The translations under genes and the position numbers were made by a program. Below the pieces are notes generated by a model, which saw nothing but the letters and a program-made list of their open reading frames with translations, was not told where the DNA came from and made no database searches. DNA of 64,000 nucleotides, from positions 124,001 through 188,000 of the forward strand of contig JAQVJY010000001.1 of assembly GCA_028694915.1 (NCBI GenBank). Reading direction: 5' to 3'. The DNA comes from Paludibacteraceae bacterium. GTDB lineage: Bacteria > Bacteroidota > Bacteroidia > Bacteroidales > Paludibacteraceae. Below, piece by piece: positions 35,025 through 43,866 of this stretch. The number at the start of each line of letters is the position of its first letter. The stretch's first letter is position 1.

Positions 35025-36242
35025 CTAATCTCTGATTAGCAGCGAGCTATCGCCATAACTCAGAAAACGAAAATCGTTATTGAGTGCGTAATCGTATATT
35101 TTATGCCAATTATCAGCGCCCACAAAAGCGGCAATCAGTAATAATAACGTGCTTTTGGGTTGGTGAAAATTGGTAATGATTTTTTGCACAATACGGAATT
35201 CAAACCCTGGCACAATCATAATTTGCGTGGCGGCGTCTAAAGCAGGTAAATGTTTAAGGTTCAAATAATCGACAATCGTTTGTAATGCTTCGCTGGTGCT
35301 TAATTTGTAACTGTTTTCGTATGGTTCCCATTGTGTAACCATTAACTCTGGATCTTCTGGATTGGCGGCTATACGGCAGCCCAAGTAATAAAGACTTTCC
35401 AGCGTGCGTACCGACGTGGTGCCAACAGCTACTACACGATTTGGATTTGTTAAAATATCCATAATGGTATATTTTCCTACCGAAATAGTTTCTCTATGCA
35501 TGGTGTGATCACCAATCGCATCCGATTTTACTGGTTGAAATGTTCCCGCTCCCACATGTAAGGTTACTTCATCTTCGCGAACGCCTTTAATTGCTAAATA
35601 GCGCAATACATCTTTCGTGAAATGCAATCCAGCCGTTGGCGCAGCCACACTGCCATCTATTTTTGAATACACCGTTTGATAGGTTGTCTTGTCTTGTTCT
35701 TCGGAAGCTCGATTGAGGTATGGTGGAATTGGTAATTCACCAAAATGGGATAAAATATCAGCAAATGTAATGGCATCATCATCCCATGAGAAACGAATTA
35801 AATGCGTCATACCTTCGTCCGCTGATAGTTTTTCTACTGTGAGTTCAAATAACGAATCGCCAATGCACAAAGCTTGTTTAAGCAAACCTTCTTTCCATTT
35901 TTTTAGATTTCCCACCAAGCATTTCCAAGTGCAACTCGTAGTTGTTTCAAACGACTGTTGGTAATCGGCTGGTTGGTTCGGTTCCAAACAAAAGATTTCG
36001 ATAATGGCACCCGTTTCTTTCGAAAAATGTAGACGTGCCTGAATCACCTTGGTGTTGTTGTAAACCAACAAATCACCAGATGCTAAATAATCTGGTAAAT
36101 CGTAAAAGTGGGCTTCTGAAACCGTTTTATCTTTCCATAACAAGAGTTTGGAGTGGTCGCGTTCTTCGAGTGGATATTTGGCTATGCGCTCATCGGTGAG
36201 AGGGTAGTCGTAATCGGCAATTTGGATATGTTTAGGTGTCAT
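35025..36242 (-). CDS. queA: S-adenosylmethionine:tRNA ribosyltransferase-isomerase QueA
   Basis: A 405-residue enzyme that transfers the ribosyl part of SAM to preQ1 in tRNA to form epoxyqueuosine. Signatures: YPLTDERIAKYPLEERDHSKLL, GDLLVYNNTKVIQARL, SVAAPTAGLHFTKDVL, VTLHVGAGTFQPV and FHQPKSTLLLLIAAFVG. It is somewhat longer than the E. coli enzyme because of inserts, normal for Bacteroidetes. Single minus-strand gene; its stop is 8 bases from that of the Cys-motif gene, with no hairpin between them. Confidence 0.95.
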   Translation of the reverse strand: MTPKHIQIADYDYPLTDERIAKYPLEERDHSKLLLWKDKTVSEAHFYDLPDYLASGDLLVYNNTKVIQARLHFSKETGAIIEIFCLEPNQPADYQQSFETTTSCTWKCLVGNLKKWKEGLLKQALCIGDSLFELTVEKLSADEGMTHLIRFSWDDDAITFADILSHFGELPIPPYLNRASEEQDKTTYQTVYSKIDGSVAAPTAGLHFTKDVLRYLAIKGVREDEVTLHVGAGTFQPVKSDAIGDHTMHRETISVGKYTIMDILTNPNRVVAVGTTSVRTLESLYYLGCRIAANPEDPELMVTQWEPYENSYKLSTSEALQTIVDYLNLKHLPALDAATQIMIVPGFEFRIVQKIITNFHQPKSTLLLLIAAFVGADNWHKIYDYALNNDFRFLSYGDSSLLIRD

Positions 36243-36266
36243 GAGCTAATTCGTTTTTTGAGGTTG

Positions 36267-36274
36267 CAAAAATA
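36267..36274 (-). promoter_or_regulatory. -7 promoter element for queA
   Basis: TATTTTTG on the minus strand, followed by CAA, 25 bases before the ATG. Only a weak ATTG lies further upstream. Confidence 0.4.
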
Positions 36275-36412
36275 CAAGATTTTGTTGATATCTATGTCAA
36301 TTGATTATGATAATTTGTTTTAGATGTGTGATTTTCAAGCTTTATTTGCATTTTACAAATTAAAATGTGGTTGCTTTGCTCTTTTTATCAGGTGCTATTG
36401 CTATTTCTTTTG

Positions 36413-36420
36413 TACCTTTG
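36413..36420 (+). promoter_or_regulatory. -7 promoter element for the DUF2027/Smr gene
   Basis: TACCTTTG followed by CC, 25 bases before the ATG at 36445. It lies inside the longer reading frame starting at 36367, which supports the shorter protein. Confidence 0.45.
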
Positions 36421-36444
36421 CCTACCAAATTAATACAACGTAAT

Positions 36445-37512
36445 ATGGTTAAGATAGGAGATAAAGTGCGTTACTTGGACGCAGTAGGTGGTGGTGTGGT
36501 TACAAAATTTCAATCAAAAGATGTTATTCTTGTACTAGAACCTGATGGTTTTGAAACGCCTGTGTTAGCACGCCAAGTGGTAGTGGTAGAACCTACCGAT
36601 GCTTATAATTTCCCCAAGGAAACGCCGGCTGTATCTAAAACGAATGTTGCCCAAGTGTCGGCTGAAGTTGCTGACGAAGAACCTGAATTTGTCTTGCCGC
36701 CCTATCAATTTAACGAACGAGACGAAACTTCCGAAGGTGAATTGTTGAGCATTTATTTGGCCTTTGTGCCTTGCGATATTAAACAATTGCAAACGACCGA
36801 TATGGATTTGTATCTCATAAACGATAGTAATTATTATTTGAATTTTCAATTGTTGAGCGGTGTGCTCGATATGGGCATTCGCACACAAAATAGTATAGAA
36901 CCTCATACTAAATTGCTATTGGAAACGGTCCATAAGTTGGCTTTGAATGATTTTGAGGAGTTGAGATTTCAAGCTACAGCGTACAAAAAACGACGTTTTA
37001 ATGCGAAACCATCCATTGATATATCGTTGAGTATCAATCCCACCAAATTTTACAAACTACATAGTTTTCGTGATACCGATTTTTTTGATGAGCCAACTTT
37101 ATTGATGACTTTAGTGGATCGTGATGTGATGAATTTTGCGGCCCAAATTACGCCTGAAGCATTACAAAAAGCGATGTCGCAAAAAGAAGTGAAACCAGCT
37201 AATATATCCGTTCGCAAAAAAGAAAAATCTGAGATTATTGAAGTGGATTTACATGCACATGAGTTGCTCGATTCGTTGGCGGGTTTAACCAATGGAGATT
37301 TATTACAATTGCAACTAGATAAATTTAATGAAGTAATGCGGATGCATTTGAAAGATAAAGGTCAAAAAATTGTTTTTATTCATGGCAAAGGTGAAGGAGT
37401 TTTGCGCAAAGAACTAGAAAAACAGTTGAAATTGAAATACCGCACTTGCTATTATCAAGATGCCTCTTTCCAACAATATGGTTTTGGAGCGACACAAGTA
37501 ACTATTCGATAA
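36445..37512 (+). CDS. DUF2027 domain protein with C-terminal Smr nuclease-like domain
   Basis: 355 residues from the ATG at 36445 (MVKIGDKVRYLDAVGGGVV). An N-terminal small beta-barrel (about 1-50) resembles a KOW/SH3-like fold; a DUF2027 domain follows (about 80-250); the last 85 residues form a Smr domain with VDLHAHELLDS and KIVFIHGKGEGVLRKEL. Smr domains nick or bind nucleic acid, as in MutS2 or ribosome-rescue proteins. This combination is typical of Bacteroidetes and its cellular job is not established. Confidence 0.88.
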   Translation: MVKIGDKVRYLDAVGGGVVTKFQSKDVILVLEPDGFETPVLARQVVVVEPTDAYNFPKETPAVSKTNVAQVSAEVADEEPEFVLPPYQFNERDETSEGELLSIYLAFVPCDIKQLQTTDMDLYLINDSNYYLNFQLLSGVLDMGIRTQNSIEPHTKLLLETVHKLALNDFEELRFQATAYKKRRFNAKPSIDISLSINPTKFYKLHSFRDTDFFDEPTLLMTLVDRDVMNFAAQITPEALQKAMSQKEVKPANISVRKKEKSEIIEVDLHAHELLDSLAGLTNGDLLQLQLDKFNEVMRMHLKDKGQKIVFIHGKGEGVLRKELEKQLKLKYRTCYYQDASFQQYGFGATQVTIR

Positions 37513-37517
37513 TGTTA

Positions 37518-37566
37518 AATCATAAAAAAAGGCAAATCAAAAACTGATTTGCCTTTTTTTATGATT
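37518..37566. terminator. Bidirectional terminator, 22-bp perfect stem
   Basis: AATCATAAAAAAAGGCAAAT and onwards (37518-37539) pairs perfectly with 37545-37566 around a five-base loop. A7/T7 tracts inside the stem give a T run on both strands, ending the Smr gene and the lipocalin gene. Confidence 0.85.
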
Positions 37567-37574
37567 TAAAAACC

Positions 37575-38111
37575 TTATTCATTGGGTTGATCTACCCATA
37601 GAATTTTACTTGTATTATAGCCAAGTGCTGCAATTTTCTGGAGTAACCCATTGAGTACATCGGTGTCCATTTTTGGTGTACGGCTCAATATCCAGAGGTA
37701 TTTATCGCTAGAGCTGCCAACCACTGCGTATGAGTAATCAACACTATCTAACTCTAGAATGTTGTAATCGGCATAGAAGTTTAGGAAAAACGCCACTTCG
37801 AGTTCACCTGGTTTGCCAGATTTACGAACACGTGCTTTACCTTCGGCAGATGTAGCTTCGCCTGTTAAGCTCTCTTTATAGCCTGCATTTAGGACTTTGA
37901 CGGTACCATCTGAATTAAGTGTGTAGTTGGCTGTTGTGCCCACTAGCCCTTTTTCAAAGGCAACGTCAAATCGTCCAATTTCATACCATTTGCCCATATA
38001 ACGGGTTAAATCCACATTGGGTACCGTGCTTTTATCTAGTTTGCTGGAAGCACAACTCGTAGCGCCTAGTAAGAGGCCTGTGAGTACTGAAAAGAGATGG
38101 ATTTTTTTCAT
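37575..38111 (-). CDS. blc: Outer-membrane lipoprotein of the lipocalin family (Blc type)
   Basis: A 178-residue lipoprotein with signal MKKIHLFSVLTGLLLGATSC (lipobox ATSC) and a bacterial lipocalin barrel: DLTRYMGKWYEIGRFDVAFEK is the GxWYEI motif, VKVLNAGYKE the second, and SSDKYLWILSRTPKMD the third. Blc-type proteins bind fatty acids or lysophospholipids at the outer membrane. Normal length, single gene. The gap of about 100 bases upstream holds no clear promoter. Confidence 0.93.
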   Translation of the reverse strand: MKKIHLFSVLTGLLLGATSCASSKLDKSTVPNVDLTRYMGKWYEIGRFDVAFEKGLVGTTANYTLNSDGTVKVLNAGYKESLTGEATSAEGKARVRKSGKPGELEVAFFLNFYADYNILELDSVDYSYAVVGSSSDKYLWILSRTPKMDTDVLNGLLQKIAALGYNTSKILWVDQPNE

Positions 38112-38212
38112 AAGATGCTTGATTTAAGGTTTTAATAATTCAATAACTCAATCGTATTGTAACTCTTTTAGTGTGAAGTGCGGATGAATGTGACAAGAAT
38201 AGTTGGAATATA

Positions 38213-38554
38213 TTAACCTCCAGAGCGCTTACATTTGTAACCTATTTCTAGTAATAATCCCATCACTTTGTCTCGAAAATCACCTTGAATCAAAACTTCG
38301 CCATCTTTAGTAGTCCCACCTACGCCACATTTGGTTTTCAAGGTTTTACCAAGCTCTTTTAAATCGTCATCCGTACCAATAAATCCTTTCACAATAGTTA
38401 CTGATTTATTACCACTGCGACGGTCTAGATGAATGCGTAAATTTTGCTGGCTGGGAGGTAATGTTTGTTCTTCTCCTGCGTTATTTTCTTGTTCGTAATT
38501 GTAGTTCGGATTTGTTGAATATACTACATTTAATCGGCTTTTCCAATCGTTCAT
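38213..38554 (-). CDS. SUI1/YciH-family translation initiation factor-like protein
   Basis: 113 residues: a variable N-terminal stretch (1-35) and an eIF1/SUI1 domain (about 38-113) with [48 protein letters not shown] and [14 protein letters not shown]. In E. coli YciH is thought to inhibit initiation at non-canonical starts. Transcribed away from rex. Confidence 0.9.
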   Translation of the reverse strand: MNDWKSRLNVVYSTNPNYNYEQENNAGEEQTLPPSQQNLRIHLDRRSGNKSVTIVKGFIGTDDDLKELGKTLKTKCGVGGTTKDGEVLIQGDFRDKVMGLLLEIGYKCKRSGG

Positions 38555-38579
38555 CGTTCACTTCTTTAGGTTTACTTCG

Positions 38580-38587
38580 CAAAGATA
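38580..38587 (-). promoter_or_regulatory. -7 promoter element for the SUI1 gene
   Basis: TATCTTTG on the minus strand, 26 bases before the ATG. No -33 match. Confidence 0.4.
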
Positions 38588-38619
38588 AACGAAAATCTCT
38601 AATTCCTCATATTTTTTTG

Positions 38620-38627
38620 TACTTTTG
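38620..38627 (+). promoter_or_regulatory. -7 promoter element for rex
   Basis: TACTTTTG followed by CAC, 33 bases before the rex ATG. No -33 TTTG at the right distance. Confidence 0.45.
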
Positions 38628-38659
38628 CACATAATTATTTTGTAAATCATTGAAAACTT

Positions 38660-39310
38660 ATGCCTAACGTATTTGTAAAAGTTCCAGAACCTACCTTGCG
38701 TCGTTTGCCTTGGTATTTGGCTTATGCCAAGTTGGCTCGTCAGCAGGGAGAAACGCATCTTTCTTCCACTCAAATCGCTCAAAAGATTGGTATTGATGCT
38801 TCTCAGGTGGCTAAAGATTTTTCGTTTGTCACGGTGTCGGGTAAGACGCGTGTTGGTTACGAAATTGACGAACTCATAACGACATTAGAGCAGTTTTTAG
38901 GGTTTACCAATTGTCATAAAGCGTTTTTGTTTGGTGCAGGTAGTTTGGGCTCATCGTTGTTGCACGATAATGGTCTCACACAATATGGACTTGAAGTGGT
39001 GGCCGCTTTTGATATAAAGGTGGAGTTGGTTGGTACGCAAATTAACCGTATTCCTATTCAGCATCTCGATCGCTTTATGGAAATTCAAGCTCAAACAGGG
39101 GTTCAAATTGGTATTTTGACTGTGCCAGTTAATCAAGCTCAGGAGGTAGCCGATATTATGATAGCGGGCGGTATTAAGGCTATTTGGAATTTTACGCCAT
39201 TTCGAATTCGTGTGCCTGAAGATATTGTGGTACAAAATACGTCGTTATATGCTCATTTAGCGGTCATGTTCAATCGCTTACGTGGTTTGTTGGAAGAAGA
39301 AAAAGAGTAA
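38660..39310 (+). CDS. rex: Redox-sensing transcriptional repressor Rex
   Basis: A 216-residue repressor that leaves DNA when NADH rises. A winged-helix domain (about 1-75: TLRRLPWYLAYAKLARQQGE, STQIAQKIGIDASQVAKDFS, GKTRVGYEIDELI) is followed by a Rossmann domain (KAFLFGAGSLGSSLL, VVAAFDIK). It usually controls fermentative and respiratory genes; the frd operon in this window is an obvious candidate, but no canonical Rex site was found there. Five bases before an FAH-family gene, so co-transcribed with it. Confidence 0.95.
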   Translation: MPNVFVKVPEPTLRRLPWYLAYAKLARQQGETHLSSTQIAQKIGIDASQVAKDFSFVTVSGKTRVGYEIDELITTLEQFLGFTNCHKAFLFGAGSLGSSLLHDNGLTQYGLEVVAAFDIKVELVGTQINRIPIQHLDRFMEIQAQTGVQIGILTVPVNQAQEVADIMIAGGIKAIWNFTPFRIRVPEDIVVQNTSLYAHLAVMFNRLRGLLEEEKE

Positions 39311-39315
39311 AAAGT

Positions 39316-39927
39316 ATGAAAATTATTTGTGTTGGGTGGAATTATCCTGATCATAATACCGAAATGAAGCATGAGTCGGTAGGCGAACCGCTTATTTTTA
39401 TGAAACCTGATTCTGCTTTGTTGCGCGAAAATAAGCCATTTTTTATTCCTGATTTTTCAAAGCAAGTGGAGTATGAAGTGGAGTTGGTTGTTCGTATCAA
39501 TCGTTTAGGGAAAAATATTAGTGAAAAATTCGCGTCACGTTACTACGAAGAAGTGGCTTTAGGTGTCGATTTTACGGCTCGTGATTTACAACAGCGTCAA
39601 CGTGCATTGGGCGCACCTTGGGAAATTGCCAAAGCGTTTGATAATTCAGCTGTGATTAGTGATTTTATTCCACTTTCAACACTTGCAAATGCTGAAGGAA
39701 TTTCATTTAGTCTTTCTAAAAATGGCGTAGAAGTGCAACGTGGCAATACTCGGGATATGTTGTTCTCTGTGAATCAAATAATTGCCTATGTTAGTCAGTT
39801 TTTTACACTCAAAATAGGTGATCTTATTTACACGGGAACTCCTGCTGGAGTTGGGCCTGTTGTTATTGGTGATTATTTGGAAGGTTTTATCGAAGGCAAT
39901 AAAATGCTCAATTTTTTCGTTAAATAG
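39316..39927 (+). CDS. Fumarylacetoacetate hydrolase family protein
   Basis: A 203-residue single-domain FAH-fold protein: MKIICVGWNYPDHNTEMK, the metal ligands in VEYEVELVVRI and ALGVDFTARDLQQRQRALGAPWEIAKAFD, and LIYTGTPAGVGPV at the end. Family members hydrolyse or decarboxylate small beta-diketo acids such as oxaloacetate or acylpyruvates; the exact substrate cannot be read from sequence. Its place behind rex suggests a link with redox-controlled central metabolism. Confidence 0.9.
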   Translation: MKIICVGWNYPDHNTEMKHESVGEPLIFMKPDSALLRENKPFFIPDFSKQVEYEVELVVRINRLGKNISEKFASRYYEEVALGVDFTARDLQQRQRALGAPWEIAKAFDNSAVISDFIPLSTLANAEGISFSLSKNGVEVQRGNTRDMLFSVNQIIAYVSQFFTLKIGDLIYTGTPAGVGPVVIGDYLEGFIEGNKMLNFFVK

Positions 39928-39982
39928 TCATAGAGAATACTATTTTATTACTTTTTGCACGCTTTTGCATTGATTTTTTTAT

Positions 39983-39990
39983 TATTTTTG
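39983..39990 (+). promoter_or_regulatory. -7 promoter element for porU
   Basis: TATTTTTG followed by CAG, 23 bases before the ATG. TTTG motifs upstream are at poor spacing (15 or 25). Confidence 0.45.
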
Positions 39991-40012
39991 CAGCTATTTC
40001 GCATATGTCTTT

Positions 40013-43000
40013 ATGAAAAAAATCGCACTTTTATCTTGTTTGCTTTTGGTGACAATGTTTGTCAGTGCTCAAACTCACCAATTGCGTTGGTTGCCCGTAG
40101 AAACATGGGCCACTGATAGTGCTTTTAAATCTGTTGTGAGCCTCGAAGATGGTAATTACGAGAGGAGTTCTACCTTGCCATCGTATGCGGTAACGCTTGC
40201 AACTAACAACAAAGTGAGTATTGAAAATACGATTTTTGTTGATTGTACACCCGAAGAATTACGTATCGCAGAAGCACAATTATCCCTCATTCCAACACAG
40301 TTGAGTTACAATTTTAGGTTGGTAACAGAACGTAAAAGAGTGTCATATATACTTGAAATCTTTCCTTTTATTGTAGATCAAGGTAAGGTAAAGAAACTAC
40401 AATCGTTTGATATAAAACAACTCGAATCGCCATTGTTTGCAGCTACTCAAACTAATTTGAGTGCGGATAGATATACCTCTAATTCGGTTTTAAAAAGTGG
40501 TCGTTTTGTGAAAATTAGCGTTGATAAAACAGGTATTTACAAACTGACTTATGAAGCATTGGTGGCTATGGGAATTTCGCCAACAGCCGTACGGGTGTTT
40601 GGTTATGGCGGAGCTATGTTGAATGAAAATTTTAGTGCGCCTTATATCGACGATTTACCTGAAATTGCTACCTATACTTACACTGGAGCTGATGGGCAAT
40701 TTGGTGCTGGTGATTATATTCTGTTTTACGGACAAGGTCCAACATCTTGGGAATACAATACCTACTCCGAATTATTTCAACACACGCAAAATGTGTATTC
40801 TAATTATGGTTACTATTTTGTGACGTCAGATGCTGGCACAGGAAAACAAATTGAAGCTGAACCTCAAGAATTAGGAACACCAACTGAAGATATCTTGTCG
40901 TTTACTGATTATTTAGTACAAGAAAAAGATTTGGTGAATTTGGTCAGTTCTGGACGTGAATTTTATGGTGAGGAATTTAATTCTACAAAACTAACCTATA
41001 ATTATTCATATTCACTTCCAAACGTATTGGATTCAACCGCGACATTTCGATTAAGTGTTGCTGGTAATTCTCAATTACTTTCAACATTTGTTGCAAAAAT
41101 TAATAATACCACTATAGGTTCTCTCAGTGTGCAGTCTATGGCAAATGCACCTGTGTATGAACATGCTAAAACAGCCATAACTTCTCCAGCATTCTATTTT
41201 GATCCTATTCCAACAAATCAATTAAATGTATCGCTCACTTATAGTAATGCCAATGGACAAGCGTGGCTTAATTTCTTTGAGTTGAATGTTAAACGGTTGT
41301 TGAAATTAACCAATGATGTTCCCCTATTTTTCCGCAATGTCGATTCGTTGAATGTGGATAAAATACGTCGTTTTGTGGTTCAAGGTGCTAATAATTCGAC
41401 CCAAGTTTGGAACGTTTCTGATCCTTTGAATATTAAACGTGTGCCAGCGACACTCACTGATGATCAGCTAACGTTTGCTGCTAATACATCTACTGTTAAA
41501 GAATATGTGGCTATAGATCCTGCCGGTAGTTTTCTTACACCTACGGTGATAGGGGAAGTGGCTAATCAAAATTTACATGGTCTGTCACAAGTGGATATGT
41601 TGATTTTGGCTCCAAGTGAGTTTATGTCTGAAGCACAACGGTTAGCTCAAGCACATAGCGAACATGATGGTTTATCTACTCATGTAGTAGATGCAAATTT
41701 AATTTTTAATGAGTTTTCATCAGGAACACCTGATGCCACGGCTTATCGTCGCTTTGTCAAAATGTTTTACGATAGAGCAAACTCAAGCAATTTACCACGT
41801 TACCTATTATTGTTTGGCGATGGTAATTTTGATAATCGCAAAATTATTAGTACCGATATTGATATCAATAAATTATTGACTTATCAATCACTAAACTCAG
41901 TGCATGGCACCGAATCGTATGTTTCTGATGACTATTTTGCATTTCTGGATGACAATGAAGGCGTTAGATTACCATCTGAACGTATGGATATTGGTGTAGG
42001 TCGATTCCCTGTTTATAATCAAGATCAAGCTAAAATTGCCGTAGATAAAGCTATCTCGTATATGAACAATGCGGTTAAAGGCAGTTGGAAGAATCAAGTT
42101 GTATTTTTAGCTGATGATGGCGATAATAACTTACATGTAAAAGATTGTGATAGCGTGGCCGAATTAACCATGCGTTTGAATCCTGACTTGCTAGTTCGTA
42201 AACTTTATTTGGATGCTTATACGCAAGAAGTTTCGGCGTCGGGTGAAAGTTACCCATTAGTACGTGAATTATTTGATAACTACATCAAATTTGGTACGTT
42301 AATGATTAATTTCATGGGACATGGTGGTTATAATGCTTGGACCAATGAGGGCATTTTAACGACTGAGCGTATCGAAAATATGTACAATGAAAAATTACCT
42401 TTATTTGTTACAGCAACTTGCGATTTTAGTCGTTTCGACACCCCACGTCAGAGCGGTGGTGAGAAAGTGTTTCTAAATGCTCATGGTGGTGGTATAGCAT
42501 TGTACACAACAACTCGTACCGTGTATGCAGGCCCAAATTATTATTTAAATCGCGAATTTGTTAAAAATGTATTTGCTCGCGATGCTTCGGGTAACCGATT
42601 GCGATTAGGCGATATTATGCGGAATGCCAAAAATGCGCGTTCTGGAGATGCTAATAAGATGAATTTTACATTGTTAGGCGACCCTGCCTTGCAATTGGCT
42701 TATCCTTCTACACATCAGGTGGTAACTGATAGTGTAAAACTTGCAGATATAGATCAACCAACTGATACCATTAGAGCTTTGAGTAAAGTACGTCTGGTTG
42801 GTCACCTCGAGGATAACGCTGGCGTTTCAACAGAAGATTTCAATGGCTATGTTAATATTTCAGTGTTTGATAAGAAAGAAACCATTGGAACACTATCTAA
42901 CGATGTGACTGTTGATTCATTGAAAAAACCTTATGTCTTTACAGATAGGACGAATGCATTATTCGTAGGTTCAGCCAAAGTGGAAAATGGTCGTTTTGTG

Positions 43001-43798
43001 GCAGATTTTATTGTGCCCAAAGACATTCGTTATAATTATGGTTTGGGTAGAATTGTCTATTATGCAGCCGACGAGACACAAAATTTTGAGGCGAATGGGT
43101 ATTATGAAAATGTGATTATTGGTGGCGAAGATTCTCATGTAATTTGGGAAAACCAAGGCCCCGATGTTCAGATATATTTAAATTCTCCAGATTTTAAATC
43201 GGGTGATAAAGTTAACGAATCACCTTTGTTTGTAGCTAACGTTTATGATCAATGCGGTATTAATGCCATTGGTAATGGGGTGGGGCACGATATTATCTTA
43301 AAATTGGATAATAATCCGTTACTCGAAAAATCGCTCAATTTTTATTACAACACTGAAATGGGTAATTATCAAAGTGGCACCGTTAATTATCAATTATATA
43401 ATTTAGAAGAGGGTAAACACCACATTCTATTCCGTGTTTGGGATTTGCAAAATAATTCATCGACAGCCGAATTAGAATTCATCGTAGAGAAAGGATTACA
43501 ACCCAAATTGTCTGATATGTTTGTATATCCTAATCCTGCTATCAATGTAGCTAACTTTGTATATGTTCACGATCGTCCGGAGCAGCCTTTAAGTGTTAAC
43601 GCGTCCGTATATGATTTATCTGGTCGTTTCGTATTTAGTGGGGAGCAAACTGTATTTACGTATGATAATCGTACTGAAATAGCTTGGGACTTTACAGGCT
43701 CGGTTCGTCCAGGTATTTATTTAGTGCGTATGGATGTGGCCGTTTCTAATAGTGAAAAGGTAACAAAAACCTTGAAATTAATGATAAAAGAACAATAA
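40013..43798 (+). CDS. porU: Type IX secretion system sortase PorU
   Basis: A 1261-residue outer-membrane-surface enzyme that removes C-terminal sorting domains from T9SS cargo and attaches the cargo to A-LPS. Signal peptide MKKIALLSCLLLVTMFVSAQ. The gingipain-like C25 protease domain spans about 520-880 with the catalytic dyad His770 (NFMGHGGY) and Cys803 (TATCDFSRFD); their spacing of 33 equals that of P. gingivalis PorU (H657, C690, from memory). The last 90 residues form a sorting-domain-like module (MFVYPNPAINVANF, GIYLVRMDV). Followed 68 bases later by porV, its partner. Single transcription unit likely. Confidence 0.95.
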   Translation: MKKIALLSCLLLVTMFVSAQTHQLRWLPVETWATDSAFKSVVSLEDGNYERSSTLPSYAVTLATNNKVSIENTIFVDCTPEELRIAEAQLSLIPTQLSYNFRLVTERKRVSYILEIFPFIVDQGKVKKLQSFDIKQLESPLFAATQTNLSADRYTSNSVLKSGRFVKISVDKTGIYKLTYEALVAMGISPTAVRVFGYGGAMLNENFSAPYIDDLPEIATYTYTGADGQFGAGDYILFYGQGPTSWEYNTYSELFQHTQNVYSNYGYYFVTSDAGTGKQIEAEPQELGTPTEDILSFTDYLVQEKDLVNLVSSGREFYGEEFNSTKLTYNYSYSLPNVLDSTATFRLSVAGNSQLLSTFVAKINNTTIGSLSVQSMANAPVYEHAKTAITSPAFYFDPIPTNQLNVSLTYSNANGQAWLNFFELNVKRLLKLTNDVPLFFRNVDSLNVDKIRRFVVQGANNSTQVWNVSDPLNIKRVPATLTDDQLTFAANTSTVKEYVAIDPAGSFLTPTVIGEVANQNLHGLSQVDMLILAPSEFMSEAQRLAQAHSEHDGLSTHVVDANLIFNEFSSGTPDATAYRRFVKMFYDRANSSNLPRYLLLFGDGNFDNRKIISTDIDINKLLTYQSLNSVHGTESYVSDDYFAFLDDNEGVRLPSERMDIGVGRFPVYNQDQAKIAVDKAISYMNNAVKGSWKNQVVFLADDGDNNLHVKDCDSVAELTMRLNPDLLVRKLYLDAYTQEVSASGESYPLVRELFDNYIKFGTLMINFMGHGGYNAWTNEGILTTERIENMYNEKLPLFVTATCDFSRFDTPRQSGGEKVFLNAHGGGIALYTTTRTVYAGPNYYLNREFVKNVFARDASGNRLRLGDIMRNAKNARSGDANKMNFTLLGDPALQLAYPSTHQVVTDSVKLADIDQPTDTIRALSKVRLVGHLEDNAGVSTEDFNGYVNISVFDKKETIGTLSNDVTVDSLKKPYVFTDRTNALFVGSAKVENGRFVADFIVPKDIRYNYGLGRIVYYAADETQNFEANGYYENVIIGGEDSHVIWENQGPDVQIYLNSPDFKSGDKVNESPLFVANVYDQCGINAIGNGVGHDIILKLDNNPLLEKSLNFYYNTEMGNYQSGTVNYQLYNLEEGKHHILFRVWDLQNNSSTAELEFIVEKGLQPKLSDMFVYPNPAINVANFVYVHDRPEQPLSVNASVYDLSGRFVFSGEQTVFTYDNRTEIAWDFTGSVRPGIYLVRMDVAVSNSEKVTKTLKLMIKEQ

Positions 43799-43866
43799 GA
43801 AACGATATTTAAACGTTTTCTTTTGTAAATATTGAAAATAATTAATAGTAATTTTATAACATTTGT